From: Buddleja alternifolia
Lineage: Eukaryota > Streptophyta > Magnoliopsida > Lamiales > Scrophulariaceae
Length of the DNA stretch: 64,000 nt
Direction of reading: 5' to 3'
NCBI GenBank assembly: GCA_019426215.1
Contig: CM033399.1
Location: 20,903,022 to 20,967,021 of the forward strand
The translations under genes were made by a program, and so were the position numbers. Under the pieces are notes generated by a model. The model was given only the letters and a program-made list of their open reading frames with translations, was not told where the DNA came from and did no database searches. The first letter of the stretch is position 1. Each line of letters starts with the position of its first letter. Below are positions 1-11,869 of the stretch, piece after piece.

Positions 1-393
1 CATAGCCTTAGATTTCACATATAACTATTTGTATTATATTTCGAGGTTATTTTGATTCAAAAATTAAAAGAATTAGGGGAAACTAATTGGTCATGAATTA
101 CATTATGGTATACTAATTGGTGCTCCTAACATGAAAATACATTTTTCTCGAGTAGATGGACAATAAATTTGAAACAAAAAGGTGAAAATTTCGCATAAAT
201 TTATTAAGGGCAGAATTACAAACACACTAAACTATGCGCACAAAAAACTATTTGTGACTTAGACATTCAAGCGTAAAATGAATCAATTAAAATGATTCAA
301 TCTGTTTGTGGGATGGGTGGTTCAAAGAACATACTAATTCCATATCATAACAATTGTAACATAGTTTATATAAAACATTGTAGTATGTGTGCA
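1..393. other. unassigned AT-rich DNA
   Basis: No reading frame with recognisable similarity, no RNA gene and no LTR end seen. If the Helitron 3' end proposed at 394-417 is real, this stretch would be the 3' body of that element, with its 5' end outside the window. Confidence 0.5.
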
Positions 394-417
394 AGTACCG
401 CGTAGCACGGTCGCTAG
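394..417 (+). mobile_element. candidate Helitron 3' terminus
   Basis: The sequence holds a short GC-rich hairpin (ACCGCG, loop TAG, CACGGT, one mismatch in the stem) followed two bases later by CTAG at 414-417 and then a T. Plant Helitrons end in a hairpin followed by CTRR, most often CTAG, and insert between A and T. The hairpin-to-CTAG gap is shorter than usual and the 5' end (TC after an A) was not found, so this is a motif-level call only. Confidence 0.35.
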
Positions 418-2409
418 TTACAAATATGTCAAAGTCTATATCATGAAATGAATACATCAAATATACCCTTATTTTGAATTATATTAATACACCAACTCTC
501 TCTCTCACCGTAAAGTCCGCCACAAGTAAAAGAAATGCCGGTTCACTCCGTAGCAACACGTAATTTTTTAACTCATGAAAAGGATTCTTGCAAAATTATG
601 AGGAGATTTTTTTTTTTTTTCAGCCATTCAGTTTGTCTCAGGACATTTATTTTCCATGTAACAAGTTAATCTACTTGTGCGTATCTACTAGGGTTCACCA
701 GACGATCAGAGAGTGTTTGAGAGATGAGGAGAGGGAAAGGGAGAAATAAGTTGGCGAGTCGGGTTTTGGGGGGGGCGGGGGGGGGGGGGGGTTAGGAACA
801 CATCAATCAGATGGACTTTATTCTGGGCCCGAAATATACATCCATTTTGTGGAGAAAACACAAAATAGTCGGTGTTATTGAATGTGCATGTGGGAAGCGC
901 ACGAGATAGATACAACACAACTACCGCTCGTGGTTGCATACTTATGCAAAACGAGGACAAAAATGCATATTCAATATGTTGAGTGGGCAGATCCCATAGC
1001 GAATTTGCACGGTGTGCCCCTTCCCTACTATATATATAATATTATCAAAATATCCCTATTTTTGCATAGGGTCTACGTGTTGGACTTGCATTGGGTCGAT
1101 CCTAACTAAGGATTCAACCCTACAACCCATGATTACAATCATAGATCGTTTGCACGTGGTATCATCGTTGTTAGTGTATTGAAATATAATGTTGCATATA
1201 GACTTAGCCCATTAATGCATACAAAGATTCACATTATTGGGCAATACACAAAAACATTAGTATTACAATACACTAACAATCATGTGTGATTCACTAATAT
1301 GTACCCCATGGAAACCTTTTTAAATGCTCTCGATTAGAACATTTATTAAGAGATTACAAATTTTAGTCTCTAATTCTCCGATTAAGCATCATATTCAGCC
1401 CCATAATTTTGTCTATAGATTCAAGATAGTTTCATCACAAATTGGAGCTCGGGTTTCGTACCATATACAACACCCATAGATCATACTTTTTTTATACACT
1501 AAATTGCAAAATGATCGTGCCCAACCCATTGCTCGTAATAACTTGGTCGTATTGTGGAAATTCCACACAAATCAATTTCCATGTCCAATATCCCCATTCC
1601 CCGATGTTCATCAATTTTAGATATTGATTTGTGGCCGAGGCCCAAACCATTTTACAAGCACCCGTTTCTGAAGCATATTTGAATGATTAAAATCACTAAT
1701 AGGCACCAATGTACAATGGATGTATTATGTATCTATTGATATATAAATATATATGTATGCAATTATTATTGAGTGTTGAATAACGCTTCAGTGTTGGTAA
1801 AGTTACAGAATCCTTAATCCGAAGCTAAAGCAATTAAGGTTCATGCTCCCAGGTCATCTTTATTATTAGTACTCTCTCTATAAATGTCATGGATGACAAC
1901 AGCAAATTAAATACTAATTCATTTATTTCTCTTTTAGATTTTTGGACTCGTAAATAATCTCATTCAACAACTCTTATCTCACACGACTTTACGAACTTAA
2001 GCATAAATCTTACAGAGTCTCGGGACCCTAAGTAATCACACAATTAAGTATTTATACATGGTGGAGTTTACGTAAAATAATTGTAATTATATCCAATGTA
2101 TTAAAATTTGGAGTTGATATAATTTTTGGAGTAATAAATTTACAAATTTTTCAAGATATCTAAAATTTTGATTTGGAATTTAGAGATTTCATGGAAATGC
2201 ATAGAAATAATTGAAAATTCTAAATGAAATTTTGGATAGCTCCATTTAACACAATTATGCATCTATTGCATTAATACTATTGTATATGTGTTTTTTTTTT
2301 ACTTTTAAGGAAAGGATTAAATCACTACATTTAATTTATCATCAATCAACAGTTTTCTATTACAAACAAGAAACAATGAATATATAAATAGACAATCGTA
2401 CACATTCAT
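418..2409. other. unassigned intergenic DNA
   Basis: AT-rich sequence with short unconvincing frames only. It contains a long G tract interrupted by one C at 768-791 and a short CT run near 495-505. No LTR, terminal inverted repeat or RNA gene was recognised. Confidence 0.6.
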
Positions 2410-2710
2410 CAAGGATATTCAAGCTCTCTCTGTTCTCTCTCCTGAGTAGAACCTCCTTCAATGGAGTTTAGGGTTTTCACCTCTTCCTAAGCCTTTGGCT
2501 TTGTGTGTTCCTTCTTGTGAGTAATCTTCCCATCTTCCTTGCCCAGTTCGTTTTCCGTGTTGCTGTTGTTTTTTGGTCTCCCGTGTTGCTTTTGTTGGTA
2601 GGTGAGTCTCTCTTGTCGTTTGCCTCATTAGCATCTTCCTTTTTCCCTTTTTTTTCTTCTCTGGTCTTATCTCTGTTTCTGTCCCTTTCTTATTCCTATC
2701 ATAAATATTA
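2410..2710 (+). other. LINE 5' untranslated leader
   Basis: A CT-rich stretch runs directly into the ORF1 start codon. Plant L1 elements usually carry such a leader with internal promoter activity. The upstream limit is a guess based on where the CT-rich composition begins. Confidence 0.4.
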
Positions 2711-3202
2711 ATGACTTCCATTGTTGAATCTCCACCTGAGGACATTCAATGCCCTCCTAATGACAAGCCCCATTTTGCTTTAATAACCAAAATCATATCC
2801 GACCGACCCATCAATATATCTGCATTTAAGTCAACAATGCTAAAGGCCTGGAACCCCAAAGGCCCTGTCAAAACAAACAATATTGAAACAAATGTCTTGT
2901 CCTTTGTTTTTGCTCTTAAAGAAGACCAGACTGAAATTCTCCAGAATGGTCCTTGGACTTTTCGTGGATTCCATGTGGTTACAAAATTATGGGATCCAAA
3001 CTCTGCGTTTGTGGACCACAACTTGGACTCCTCTTCCTTTTGGATTCAAGTCCATAATCTCCCGGTAAGCTGCATGTCTCTTCCCACTGCGCAGATTATT
3101 GGAAACGAGATTGGAAGGTTTGTGGCCACTGATATTTCCCATGAAAGTCACCGTTGGAGGAAAACCCTCCGTATCCGGGTGAAAATTGATTTGCTCAGTC
3201 CC
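2711..3202 (+). pseudogene. LINE ORF1, N-terminal part (DUF4283-like)
   Basis: ORF1 proteins of L1 elements bind the element RNA and help form the particle used in retrotransposition. The frame starts at 2711 and reads about 164 residues with the DUF4283 pattern seen in plant LINE ORF1: an N-terminal hydrophobic/basic block, a central NGPWTFRG-type motif near residues 79-86, and a FWIQVHNLP motif near 109-117. Translation then enters the inserted LTR, where the apparent tail and stop codon are foreign sequence. The gene resumes in the same frame at 4680, straight after one copy of the 5-bp duplication. Confidence 0.8.
3198..3202. repeat. TSD (GTCCC) left of solo LTR
   Basis: GTCCC at 3198-3202 is repeated at 4675-4679, exactly outside the TG...CA ends of the inserted LTR. 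Five base pairs is the usual duplication for LTR retrotransposons. Confidence 0.85.
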
Positions 3203-4674
3203 TGGTACGTGTCGAATGTGCCAAAATAAAATTTACTGTTCTCACAAGGATTTGTAGTACTCGTAAGTCCAGGTCGAACCCTAGAGATTGGTTGATCAAA
3301 ATAATATTCAATGGGGGGGGGGGGGTGTTGTTTGGATGAATTCAATGACTAAAAATGACAGGAACTAAATAGGAATTTCAATAAACGTAAAATATCGATT
3401 CAAGGATAATTCGTTCTTTAATTCAAGTCGATCATAGACACCTAAAATACTATCTATTCTTCGATTACTTAGCCAAGAACCTAAATAACCAGCTATTTAG
3501 ATCCTTATTGACTTCCTTATATCATTAACCAAAGCCCAGCACCCGGTTAAATTCTTATTATCAACTGAATCGGTATTAAGCAATCCTAATCATGTCAATA
3601 ATAGCATAATGAATTAGAAGCGACTAAGGATAAATAATAGTTTAAGCAAGCGCCAACTATTTAATTTACACTAATGTTTCCCTCGAGTAATCAATGAAAA
3701 CTGGGATCGCAATCTTGAAAACTCAATTGCTACGAGCACAAATCAAGCATAACAATTACGGATTATGAAGATTTGTTAGCAATAGATTGTAATAGATAAT
3801 CAACTAATATGCATCTTAGATTATCATCTACACAACCATGAACATTAGTAATAAGAAACAAAAGATAATCAACCCATAGATAGATCATGAAGCTCCGTGT
3901 CTCACAACATATGAATTAAATTGAACTACCTTGAATCGAAAGAGAAAATTAGCTATTCATTAATAAAAGTACAATAGTTGATATAGTATTTTTCTTAACT
4001 CTCCTCTTTCTTTTTTAGCTCTAAGAATGTGCTATATTTATAGAGAATAGGCTTCCTTCATAAGAATTTTAAGTTGTCTTCTCTTTGAAATCAATTTGAA
4101 GTTGTCTTCTCTTAGAAATCAATTTGAAGTTGTCTTCTCTTAGAGATCATTTTGAAGTTGCCTTCTCTAGCCGCCAGATTTTAATGCAGGAATTAGAACA
4201 CTGATTTGGACTATTTGCAGTCCGAATTTGACTTTGCCTCCTCTTAGAAAGTTGTAGATATGCATGTTGGCTATCCAATTCAGCTGGTTTTGTCCAAATA
4301 CAATGCATGTACCGCCAGATATGAATTTTCTACCAAAGTGGTGCAGTCCAGCCCGCAACAGAAATAGCTGTGAGTTCTTGAGTGTATTTGAGCCTTATCC
4401 CATCCTAATTCGGTTTAGTGTTCTTCATATGAATTATGGAGCTTTTCATTCGATTTCTAACCATATAAAAATCACTAACACAAGAGGTGTTTAGCTCCAG
4501 ATAGGATTGTAATTCCATTGTCGCGCCGAATTGCCCAATTTGATTGAAAATGATTAATTCAATTTAAAACCTACCCAATTCATAAAATAAGATAAGATTA
4601 GTTCAAATGGGTGTATAATCACAATAAAATGCTAAATATAAAGGGAATTAAATATACAAATATTGCACTCATCA
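3203..4674 (-). mobile_element. solo LTR inserted in LINE ORF1, probably Ty3/gypsy
   Basis: A 1,472-bp block begins TGGTACGTGTCG and ends GCACTCATCA, flanked by GTCCC on both sides. There is no coding capacity and no internal domain, so it is a solo LTR left by LTR-LTR recombination. On the minus strand it begins TGATGAGTGC, close to TGATAAGTCC of the solo LTR at 57921, and has a TATAAATA-like box (rc of about 4033-4042), which is why I orient it minus. The gypsy assignment rests on general resemblance of these termini and is uncertain. It holds a G13 run at about 3313-3325 and a 28-bp tandem repeat. Confidence 0.75.
4071..4168. repeat. 28-bp tandem repeat, about 3.5 copies, in the solo LTR
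   Basis: The unit starts AAGTTGTCTTCTCT and repeats at 4071, 4099, 4127 and (partial) 4155 with a few substitutions. It lies just after the minus-strand TATA-like box, so in the LTR orientation proposed here it would be upstream of transcription, as enhancer repeats often are. Confidence 0.8.
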
Positions 4675-4679
4675 GTCCC
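4675..4679. repeat. TSD (GTCCC) right of solo LTR
   Basis: Second copy of the duplication found at 3198-3202. Removing the LTR plus one copy joins the two halves of ORF1 in the same reading frame, an independent check on both boundaries. Confidence 0.85.
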
Positions 4680-6042
4680 CTCGTTGACTCGATCACTCTT
4701 CGGAGAAATAATTTCCCAGATATCATTGCCCCGATCAGGTTTGAACGTCTTCCCGACTTTTGCTTTAAATGTGCTATCATAGGCCATAAACTCCCCTCTT
4801 GCCCCCTACCATCCTTACCCACCATCCCCATAAACCCTTTGTTTCCTATCCAGGTTGAAAATGATCCAAATGTCCAGTTTGAACCGACGCTTTGGGGTAT
4901 CTGGCTTAAAGCTGAATCCCAAATTCCTATCTCCCCTCGACCTTCGCCCGTACTACCCTCGCCAGAAAACCTTAAAATTGCAAAACCGATTAAGATGGCC
5001 AATCTTGACTGAACCCCTGGCCAAACCGAGCTTTACATTCCCCCTGGAAATATCTCGTGTGTGAACCGGAAATCTGAACCGGTTGGTGTGCGTTTAGAAA
5101 AAGGCAGGAAAAAATTGCTTCCAGAATCCCAAAGAATATCTCCAAAAGTAAATATGCCCCCATTCCTTCTTCCCGTCTTTGCAGCTAATAAAGCAATCAA
5201 TCACAAAATAGTCCTTGTTGATAGCAATCTCAAAGAAAATCCAAATCCTTTAGATGAAAATATGCCTTTGTCTTCTCTTAAAAATCCTGAGATAGCTCTA
5301 GCATTAAATGCTGGTAACCCCAAAAGCAACTCCCCCATACCCAGCCTGTCTCTTCTCATTAATGATAATGAGATAGGTCCTACCCCACTGCCATTAGCTC
5401 AATCGAAAATTTTAAACACAAGCTAATAGGGACCTTCCAAAGGATCCTTTGACATTACTCTCTACCAAGCCCAAATCAAATCAACCTTTAAAAGCCCAAT
5501 CCTTTATCACCCAATCCAATTCCCAGCTGGACCCAAATATAACCTAAAATATCGGCTCACATCTGGACATAATGGATCATTTAGACTGGACTCCCCAAGC
5601 TTTTTGTGATAGCCCAAACCAGGCCCAACAATACTACCCAAATCAGTCTCAAGTCAACCAAATCCCAAACAATCTTCATCTTCACCCAATTCCCCCTTCC
5701 TCGTCATCACAAAACGAAATCACCCCAATCTCCTCCAAAAGAACTCTCGAGTTCTCTGCCCTGATGACCTCAATCAAAAAACTCAAAATTAACAACCAGA
5801 TTTCCCGAACTTTGAACCAATGTCCTCTACCCTCGAAACACCCCATAACCCAAAACCCGCTTGAAATTTTGTTTGAGCAGGAAGAAATGGTGATAGAAGA
5901 AACAATTGCCACTGTTGCTCAAAGACGTTTCTTTCGCGCCAAAAAATTTACCACAAACATTCCTGAAGGCCCTTCCCAGGCCTCTAATTCTGTGAGAATC
6001 TCTGAAATTGCTGACGGTCCCCAAGGGGGGCTGTGCGAATAG
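4680..6042 (+). pseudogene. LINE ORF1, C-terminal part with CCHC knuckle
   Basis: This continues ORF1 after the LTR. A CX2CX4HX4C zinc knuckle (C-FK-C-AIIG-H-KLPS-C) lies at about 4770-4812, as in plant LINE ORF1 proteins that bind nucleic acid. The frame stops at TGA 5010-5012, continues in the same frame to a stop at 5424-5426, and then coding resemblance moves to another frame (5572-6042). The tail is rich in Pro, Ser, Asn and Gln, as is common for these proteins. It overlaps the upstream part of the ORF2 frame by about 35 bp. At least two nonsense changes and one frameshift make it non-functional. Confidence 0.7.
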
Positions 6043-8833
6043 TCAGATGAGAATTCTTTACTGGAATTGCCAAGGGCTCGGGAAGCCTGAGGCAGTTCGC
6101 GCTCTACGGAATCTCATTCGTTCGAATCGCCCGGAGATCGTCCTTTTAAGTGAAGTCAAAACTCACAAACTCAAAAAAATTGCTTCTCTCCTCTCCTCTT
6201 TTAATCTCTGTAACTTCGATGTTGTTAATTCTCTTTCTTCCGCTGGGGGCTTCGGGCTTGCCTGGCGGGGGGATATTTCTATTGAATTCTTTGTCAAAAA
6301 TCAATGGTTTTTTCACTTTCACGTCAACTGTCTTCCTTCCCTGTCGTCGTTTCTCGTTACTGGTGTTTATGGGCCATGTAATATCCAAGCCAAATACTCA
6401 TTCTGGGATTCCGTTACTGAAATCAGCCTCTCTGTCGATGAACCTTGGATCGTCATTAGTGATTTTAATTCGATTTTTTCCCCTTCCGAGAAGAGGGGAG
6501 GCAGACCTTTCTCTTCCTCTTCTCACGGTAGTTTGCAATCTGTTGTTGATGATATAGGCCTTTTTGACCTTGGCTTCACTGGTTATCAATTCACGTGGGG
6601 TAATAAACGAGACGGCTTGGCTAACATCCAACAAAGATTGGATCGTGGTCTTGTTAATGCTGCGTGGACCATCACTTTTCATCACTCTCTCATCCGTCAC
6701 CTCCTCCTGATTGCTTCTGATCATTCTCTTCTACTCCTGTTAACCGAACCCTCTTTCACCACTGGCCCGAAACCGTTCCGCTTTGAGGAAACGTGGCTGC
6801 ACGAGGATTCAGTGGGTGAGATTATTCGTAATGCTTGGAACACTAAGTTTCTAGGATCTCCTCATTTCAAAATCCATTCAAAAATTAAAAAAACTCGTGG
6901 TGAACTGAAAAGATGGAATACAAACCACTTTGGTCATTTACAAACTCGGATAGACCTTACTAAAATTTTTATTGAGAATGTGCAGGCTCAGGTTCCTTGT
7001 GAAAATTTGGCGCTTATGGAAGCTATGGAAGTTGATTTAGATGATTCTTATAAGAAGCTTGAATCCATGTGGCGCCAAAAATCGAGGCTGAAATGGTTGC
7101 GAGACGGGGATGCAAACACAAAGTTTTTTCATTTGTCCTCTATTCTTCACCGTCGGAACAACAATATCTGCGAGATTACCGCGCCTAATGGGGTAAGAAC
7201 AAGTAAGTGGAACTTGGTTGGTGAAGAATTTGTTAAGTTTTTCTCAGATTTATTCACTTCGTCAAACCCTATCTTCCCCCCGGATTTATACCACCTCATT
7301 TTTCCGGTTGTCACAAATGAGGACAATGATTACTTATGTTCGATCCCAAATGTAAAGGAAATCAAAGACTGTTTATTTTCTATGGAGTCATCATCTAGCT
7401 CGGGCCCGGATGGGATGCCCCCTCTTTTTTTCAAAAACTTTTGGGATACAACCGGGCCTGATGTTATTAAATCTGTCCAACACTTTTTTCGCACGGGGTT
7501 CCTTCTTCAAGCAATTAATCACACGTTTATTGCCCTTATTCCTAAAATTCCAAACCCTTCTCGGGTGGAAGATGATAGACCGATAAGTCTCTGCAACGTG
7601 GTGTACAAAATCTGCTCTAAAATTATTGCTTCCCGTCTGAAACCCTTTCTTGACAATTTAATTTCTCCAACCCAAATGGCCTTTGTCCCTAATAGGAACA
7701 TTAGCGATAATACTATCATTTCTCACGAGGTGATGCATTATCTCAAATCCAAAAGGGGTCTTAAGGGTTTTATGGCAATTAAAATTGATATGGCAAAAGC
7801 CTATGATCGTGTTGAATGGTCTCTTCTCACTCACATGCTTGCTCGATTTGGGTTTTCAAATCATTTTGTCAAGTTAGTCCATCAATGCATCTTCTCGGTT
7901 TCCTTTTCGGTGTTAGTTAATGGAACCCCGTTTGGTTTGATTAAGCCGGGTAGAGGCATCCGTCAAGGTGATCCCTTATCCCCTTCCCTCTTCATTATTT
8001 ACTTTGAATTGCTTGCTCGCATGTTAACTAAAGCCAAATCTCTTGGTCTTATTAATGGTGTCAAAGTTAGTCGTCATGCCCCAAAAATCACCCACCTCAT
8101 GTATGCGGATGACTTAGTTATTTATTGTGAAGCCAATATTTTCAATGCAGAAGCTGTGGTCAATTGTCTTGATATGTTTGAAAGATGGTCGGGGTTGTCG
8201 GTTAACAAAAAGAAATCTTCCATCCACTTTAGTCATAATGTCCCTCCCTTTACAAAATTGTACATCAAAGATATCTTGGACATGAATGAATGTGATCATA
8301 AAAGCAAACACTTTGGCCTTCCCTTTTGTAAGCATGCGAGGAAAAGTGAATGCTTTAATGATCTCATCGATTGCATTGGGAAAACGTTAAGTGGTTGGAA
8401 AGCGAAACACCTTTCCTTTGCCGGTCGCCTTGTGGTCCTTAAATCTATTGCCCAAGCCCTCCCCATTTACCATATGTCTTCGTTTCTCATGCCTAAATCC
8501 ATTTGCTTAAAAATTGACTCTTTGATGAGAAGATTTTGGTGGGGCCATAAAGAAGGGTCCCGTGGTTTTAATCCGGTGTGTTGGGAGTTGGTTTGCTCCC
8601 CAAAGTCAGTGGGTGGATTGGGTCTCCGGAAAATGGAGCACATTAACCAAGCTCTTGTCTCCAAATTAGCTTGGAATGTCGCTGCCAATCCCCCTAAAAT
8701 TTGGGTCCAAATCCTTTCTGCCAAATACTTGACCAACTCCAACCTTTTCCATGTTTCAAGCCCTGCTCATAACCCTTCATGGACGTGGAAAGACATTTGC
8801 AAATCTTCGTCCATCATAAAAAAATCTGCCTGA
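6008..8833 (+). pseudogene. LINE ORF2: endonuclease and reverse transcriptase
   Basis: ORF2 nicks the target DNA and copies the element RNA into the nick. The open frame is 941 codons; homology begins at the Met at 6047 (MRILYWNCQG), the more likely start. Endonuclease motifs are complete: N20 in the WNCQG motif, E49 in LSEVKT, the SDFN motif and SDH near 6718. Reverse transcriptase follows, with the catalytic Asp in KIDMAKAYDRVEW (residue 594), the GIRQGDPLSP motif and YADD at 8102-8113. The frame ends early just after an A7 run at about 8818-8824; the protein continues in another frame. EN and RT look structurally sound, so the copy was probably competent until this frameshift and the ORF1 insertion. 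Confidence 0.9.
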
Positions 8834-10295
8834 TTCATTGTGAAACCAAACTCCGCCTTAAAACATGGTCTGACCCCTGGATACCAAGTCTGGTGGGTTT
8901 CACTCCATCAACCTCTATCATCGCCCCTCATTTGAGATCTAATTTCGATCTTGTTCAAACCCTCATTCACCCAATTACTGAAACCTGGAACTCTGAAATC
9001 CTCCGCACCATCTTCTCGTTATCTATTGTCCGCGCCATCCTCAAAATCCGTATTTCCTCCACTTCGGAGCAGCGTTCTCTTGTCTGGACCCCCACCTCGT
9101 CGGGAAAATTCTCAGTCAAAAGTGCATATTCCTCCATCATCTCATTCAAGTTCCATTCCCATGACCCCCTTTACCAACCCTCTGCCAATATCTTCTCTCT
9201 CCTTTGGAAGACAAAAACCCATGATAGATTCAAGATCTTCATTTGGAGGTTGATCCACAATACTCTCCCCACCCGTGTGAACCTTGGGAGATTCATTGAG
9301 ATGGAATCCTTCTCTTGCCCCTTTTGCCTTGAATCTTCTGAAACTGATATCCACCTTTTTTTGGAGTGTCCCCTTACCCGTCGCCTTTGGTGGGGCTCTA
9401 AATGGAAAATCCCTCCTCACGCTTTCAATGTCAACTCAATGAAATCTTGGTTTGCCCTCATTCTTGATCCTCACAGGGATCTCTGCATCTCGAAGCTTGA
9501 TAGGGAAGAATTTCTGCATTTTTCTTTGTGCTTTGTAGATTTAATTTGGAAATGTCGCAACCGACTTATTCATGATAATGAACCTTTGCAGGACTCAATC
9601 TTCTTGAAACAAGTGAACAGGCTGTCTGTTGAACACTCGTTGGCCCAATCTTCAAAGAGAATCGACATTATTCTTAACAAATTGACTCCCTCTTGGATGA
9701 ATCCCCCCCCTCAATGGACTAAAGCAAATTGCCACAGTCGCTTTCAACTTGGTTCTGCCCAACTTGCTTGGATTTTTCACGACTCCAATGGTTCCTTTTT
9801 GGGTGCCACGTCTGTCCCTTTGATCTCTAACTCGGCCTCCCAGGCAGATATTGAAGCTCTTCTTGAAACTCTTAAAGAAGCAGATGCCCGGAATATTTGT
9901 AAAGCAATTTTTGAATCAGATTGTGAACCTGCTGTTAAGATGTTATTGGGCCCTCTTGATGCCGTTGATTGGGATTGCAGGCCTCTTGTTGTGCAAGCTA
10001 AACAAATTCTTACTAGAAGACCTTTTTGGGATATCAAGCCAATCCGATTCTCCGCTAACGCCATGGCCCAAGCTTTAGCATTCTGGGCTTACCACTCAAA
10101 CTGGACGGGCGAAATTTCTCAAAGTTTATCTTTTGTTGCTTTTAATTTCCACTTTCAGCACTTCTTTGGACTATCAATACCACGTGGAGCTTTTAAAACT
10201 ACCAAAATTAAAAGGCGTTGCCTTTTCATTTACTTCTTTGGACTATCATCAGTTTCGCTCGTATTTTCACTTTCATACTTAATAGTTGAGGTTTC
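8834..10295 (+). pseudogene. LINE ORF2 C-terminus: zf-RVT and RNase H-like
   Basis: This is the displaced C-terminal third of ORF2, open from about 8820 to 10314, where the last residues are encoded by the abutting LTR. The zf-RVT segment is clear at about 9220-9400: a WRLIHNTLPTR-type motif, then a CPFC...H...C cluster. An RNase H-like region follows at about 9710-10080. It keeps the IEAL and ESDCE motifs, but the usual first catalytic Asp (normally in a N-x-DG context) is replaced by NCH near 9730, so RNase H activity is doubtful. The true stop codon is probably lost with the 3' end. Confidence 0.8.
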
Positions 10296-11869
10296 TGTTA
10301 GGTTATGCTGTTAAATGCCATAAAAGATAGAATGTATAGGGCGTAGGAATTGTATTTGAACTTTATTTATCTATAATAGGTAGGCTTTAAGTCGTCTCAC
10401 TGTTATCTTATTGGAATTTATAAGTAGTGTACAACTTATTGTCCATATAGTAAAGGCAAACCTTACACTTCCTATGAATTAGGGAGATAGGCAATGAAAG
10501 AGTTTGGTACTTGACTATTAAACTTGTTGGCAAGTTACGATGGAGTTTCAATTGGACATTGAAACTTAGTAAGATTTGTGTATCATAAGGTTTGAAATGA
10601 AAGTGTCATTCGAACACTATGGGATTTGGAGCTTATACTGCAGACACATCAGGGGACTGATGAGTTCGAACATGACTAGCATCGATTCTGTCTCATAAGT
10701 TTACTCATTGACAGTCAATCACAGGACTGATTAGTTATGATAGGTGTGTGAGGACCTTAGACCTGAGGTTTTAGGTCAAAGATGTGCTTGTGTCATTAAA
10801 TATGTCATCAGAGTAGTTAGACCTAATTCACTTAATAGTGTGGTCAACCTCGAAGTGCGACTTTATGGGCAAGTAGCAATCTTGTTGTACGTAAATGAGA
10901 TTGAATCTAATGGATTCATAAGTAAGTGAGATCAAAAGTACCAAAGCATTAGAGCTGCTCATGGGGTAGCCATGAGAGGAAGCTCAGTGACCTCATCTTA
11001 TTATGACATATGCATATAGTCAAGTTCAGTGAGTTTGACAAATACATAACTCTTACTTGACTCAGATTAGAGAATAAAAAGTTTATACTCACACGCTATT
11101 CATAATTAGAATGTTCGAATCAATCCACTTATTCGAGCTCGGCTATTTGTTACTGACATCCTTTGGATTTCTCCCACTGCCATTTAAGATGAACCTAGAA
11201 GAGTCATGCTTAAAGGAATTAATTTGGAGACTTAATACTGACTTAAGGGCAAAATTGGTATTTGATATAAATATTGTTCATTAGATGAATTCAAGATAGT
11301 AGAATTAATTGTAAATGAATTATTTATTGGATGGAATAATTAATTAATAATTAAATATAAATATAAATTAATTATGTATTGAATTTGTTGAACTAATATA
11401 TTAATTAAGTTAATCTAATATGTATGTGGGTGTGTGAGTGTATATATATATACACATATGCCTTGGCAACACGTTAGGCATGTGACTCGTGTAGGGCTAC
11501 AAGGGAGGGAGAAAATTTGAGGAGTATAAATACTCCTCTTATATTCTAGGCATCCATAGGTTATTCAAAAATAAAAACCTACCTCTCTCTACACACTAGC
11601 CGCTGTCCCCTATAGAGAAACAAAGAGAAAGTCTTCATTTTTCTTCCGTTGTAGAATCTAGAGGCAAGGTAGTTTCGTTGCTTGGATTACAAAAGAAGTT
11701 TCGTTCATTAGACGAGCAGAAAAATCGAAGTAGATAGAAAGCTCAACTACTTCGCATCAACGGGTTAGTTTTCGATTTATAACCGGTAAAATTGAATATG
11801 CTAGCCGAATTGTCCACTTGGAAATTTTACTTTTTTCGATGCGTATCGTTTTATTCATGTTTCCCAACA
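10296..11869 (+). mobile_element. solo LTR of a copia family related to element B
   Basis: It begins TGTTAGGTTATGC and ends TTCCCAACA. The start, several internal blocks (for example TATAAGTAGT) and the CCCAACA end match the LTRs of element B at 30410 and 52109, with much divergence. No internal domain is attached. The flanking 5-mers are GTTTC and ATCTC, which agree at only three positions, so the duplication is decayed or the ends come from different copies. It truncates the LINE on its left. Confidence 0.75.
11519..11538 (+). promoter_or_regulatory. TATA box inside a perfect inverted repeat
   Basis: TATAAATA at 11525-11532 lies within GAGGAGTA / TAAA / TACTCCTC, an 8-bp perfect inverted repeat. 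It is the probable LTR promoter on the plus strand. Confidence 0.6.

Larger units (their letters stand above)
2410..10295 (+). mobile_element. L1-type LINE retrotransposon, disrupted
   Basis: The order is pyrimidine-rich leader (about 2410-2710), ORF1 with a DUF4283-like domain and a CCHC knuckle, then ORF2 with apurinic-type endonuclease, reverse transcriptase, zf-RVT and RNase H-like regions. That is the standard plant L1 layout. A solo LTR sits inside ORF1 at 3203-4674. The 3' end is abutted by another solo LTR at 10296, and I see no poly-A tail or LINE target-site duplication, so the 3' end is probably lost. The 5' boundary is approximate. Confidence 0.88.

Noticed and set aside
706..1109. 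Short frames on both strands near the G tract
   Set aside because: Low complexity and mutually overlapping; no recognisable protein.
9142..9420. Minus-strand frames inside LINE ORF2
   Set aside because: Antisense shadows of the zf-RVT coding region.
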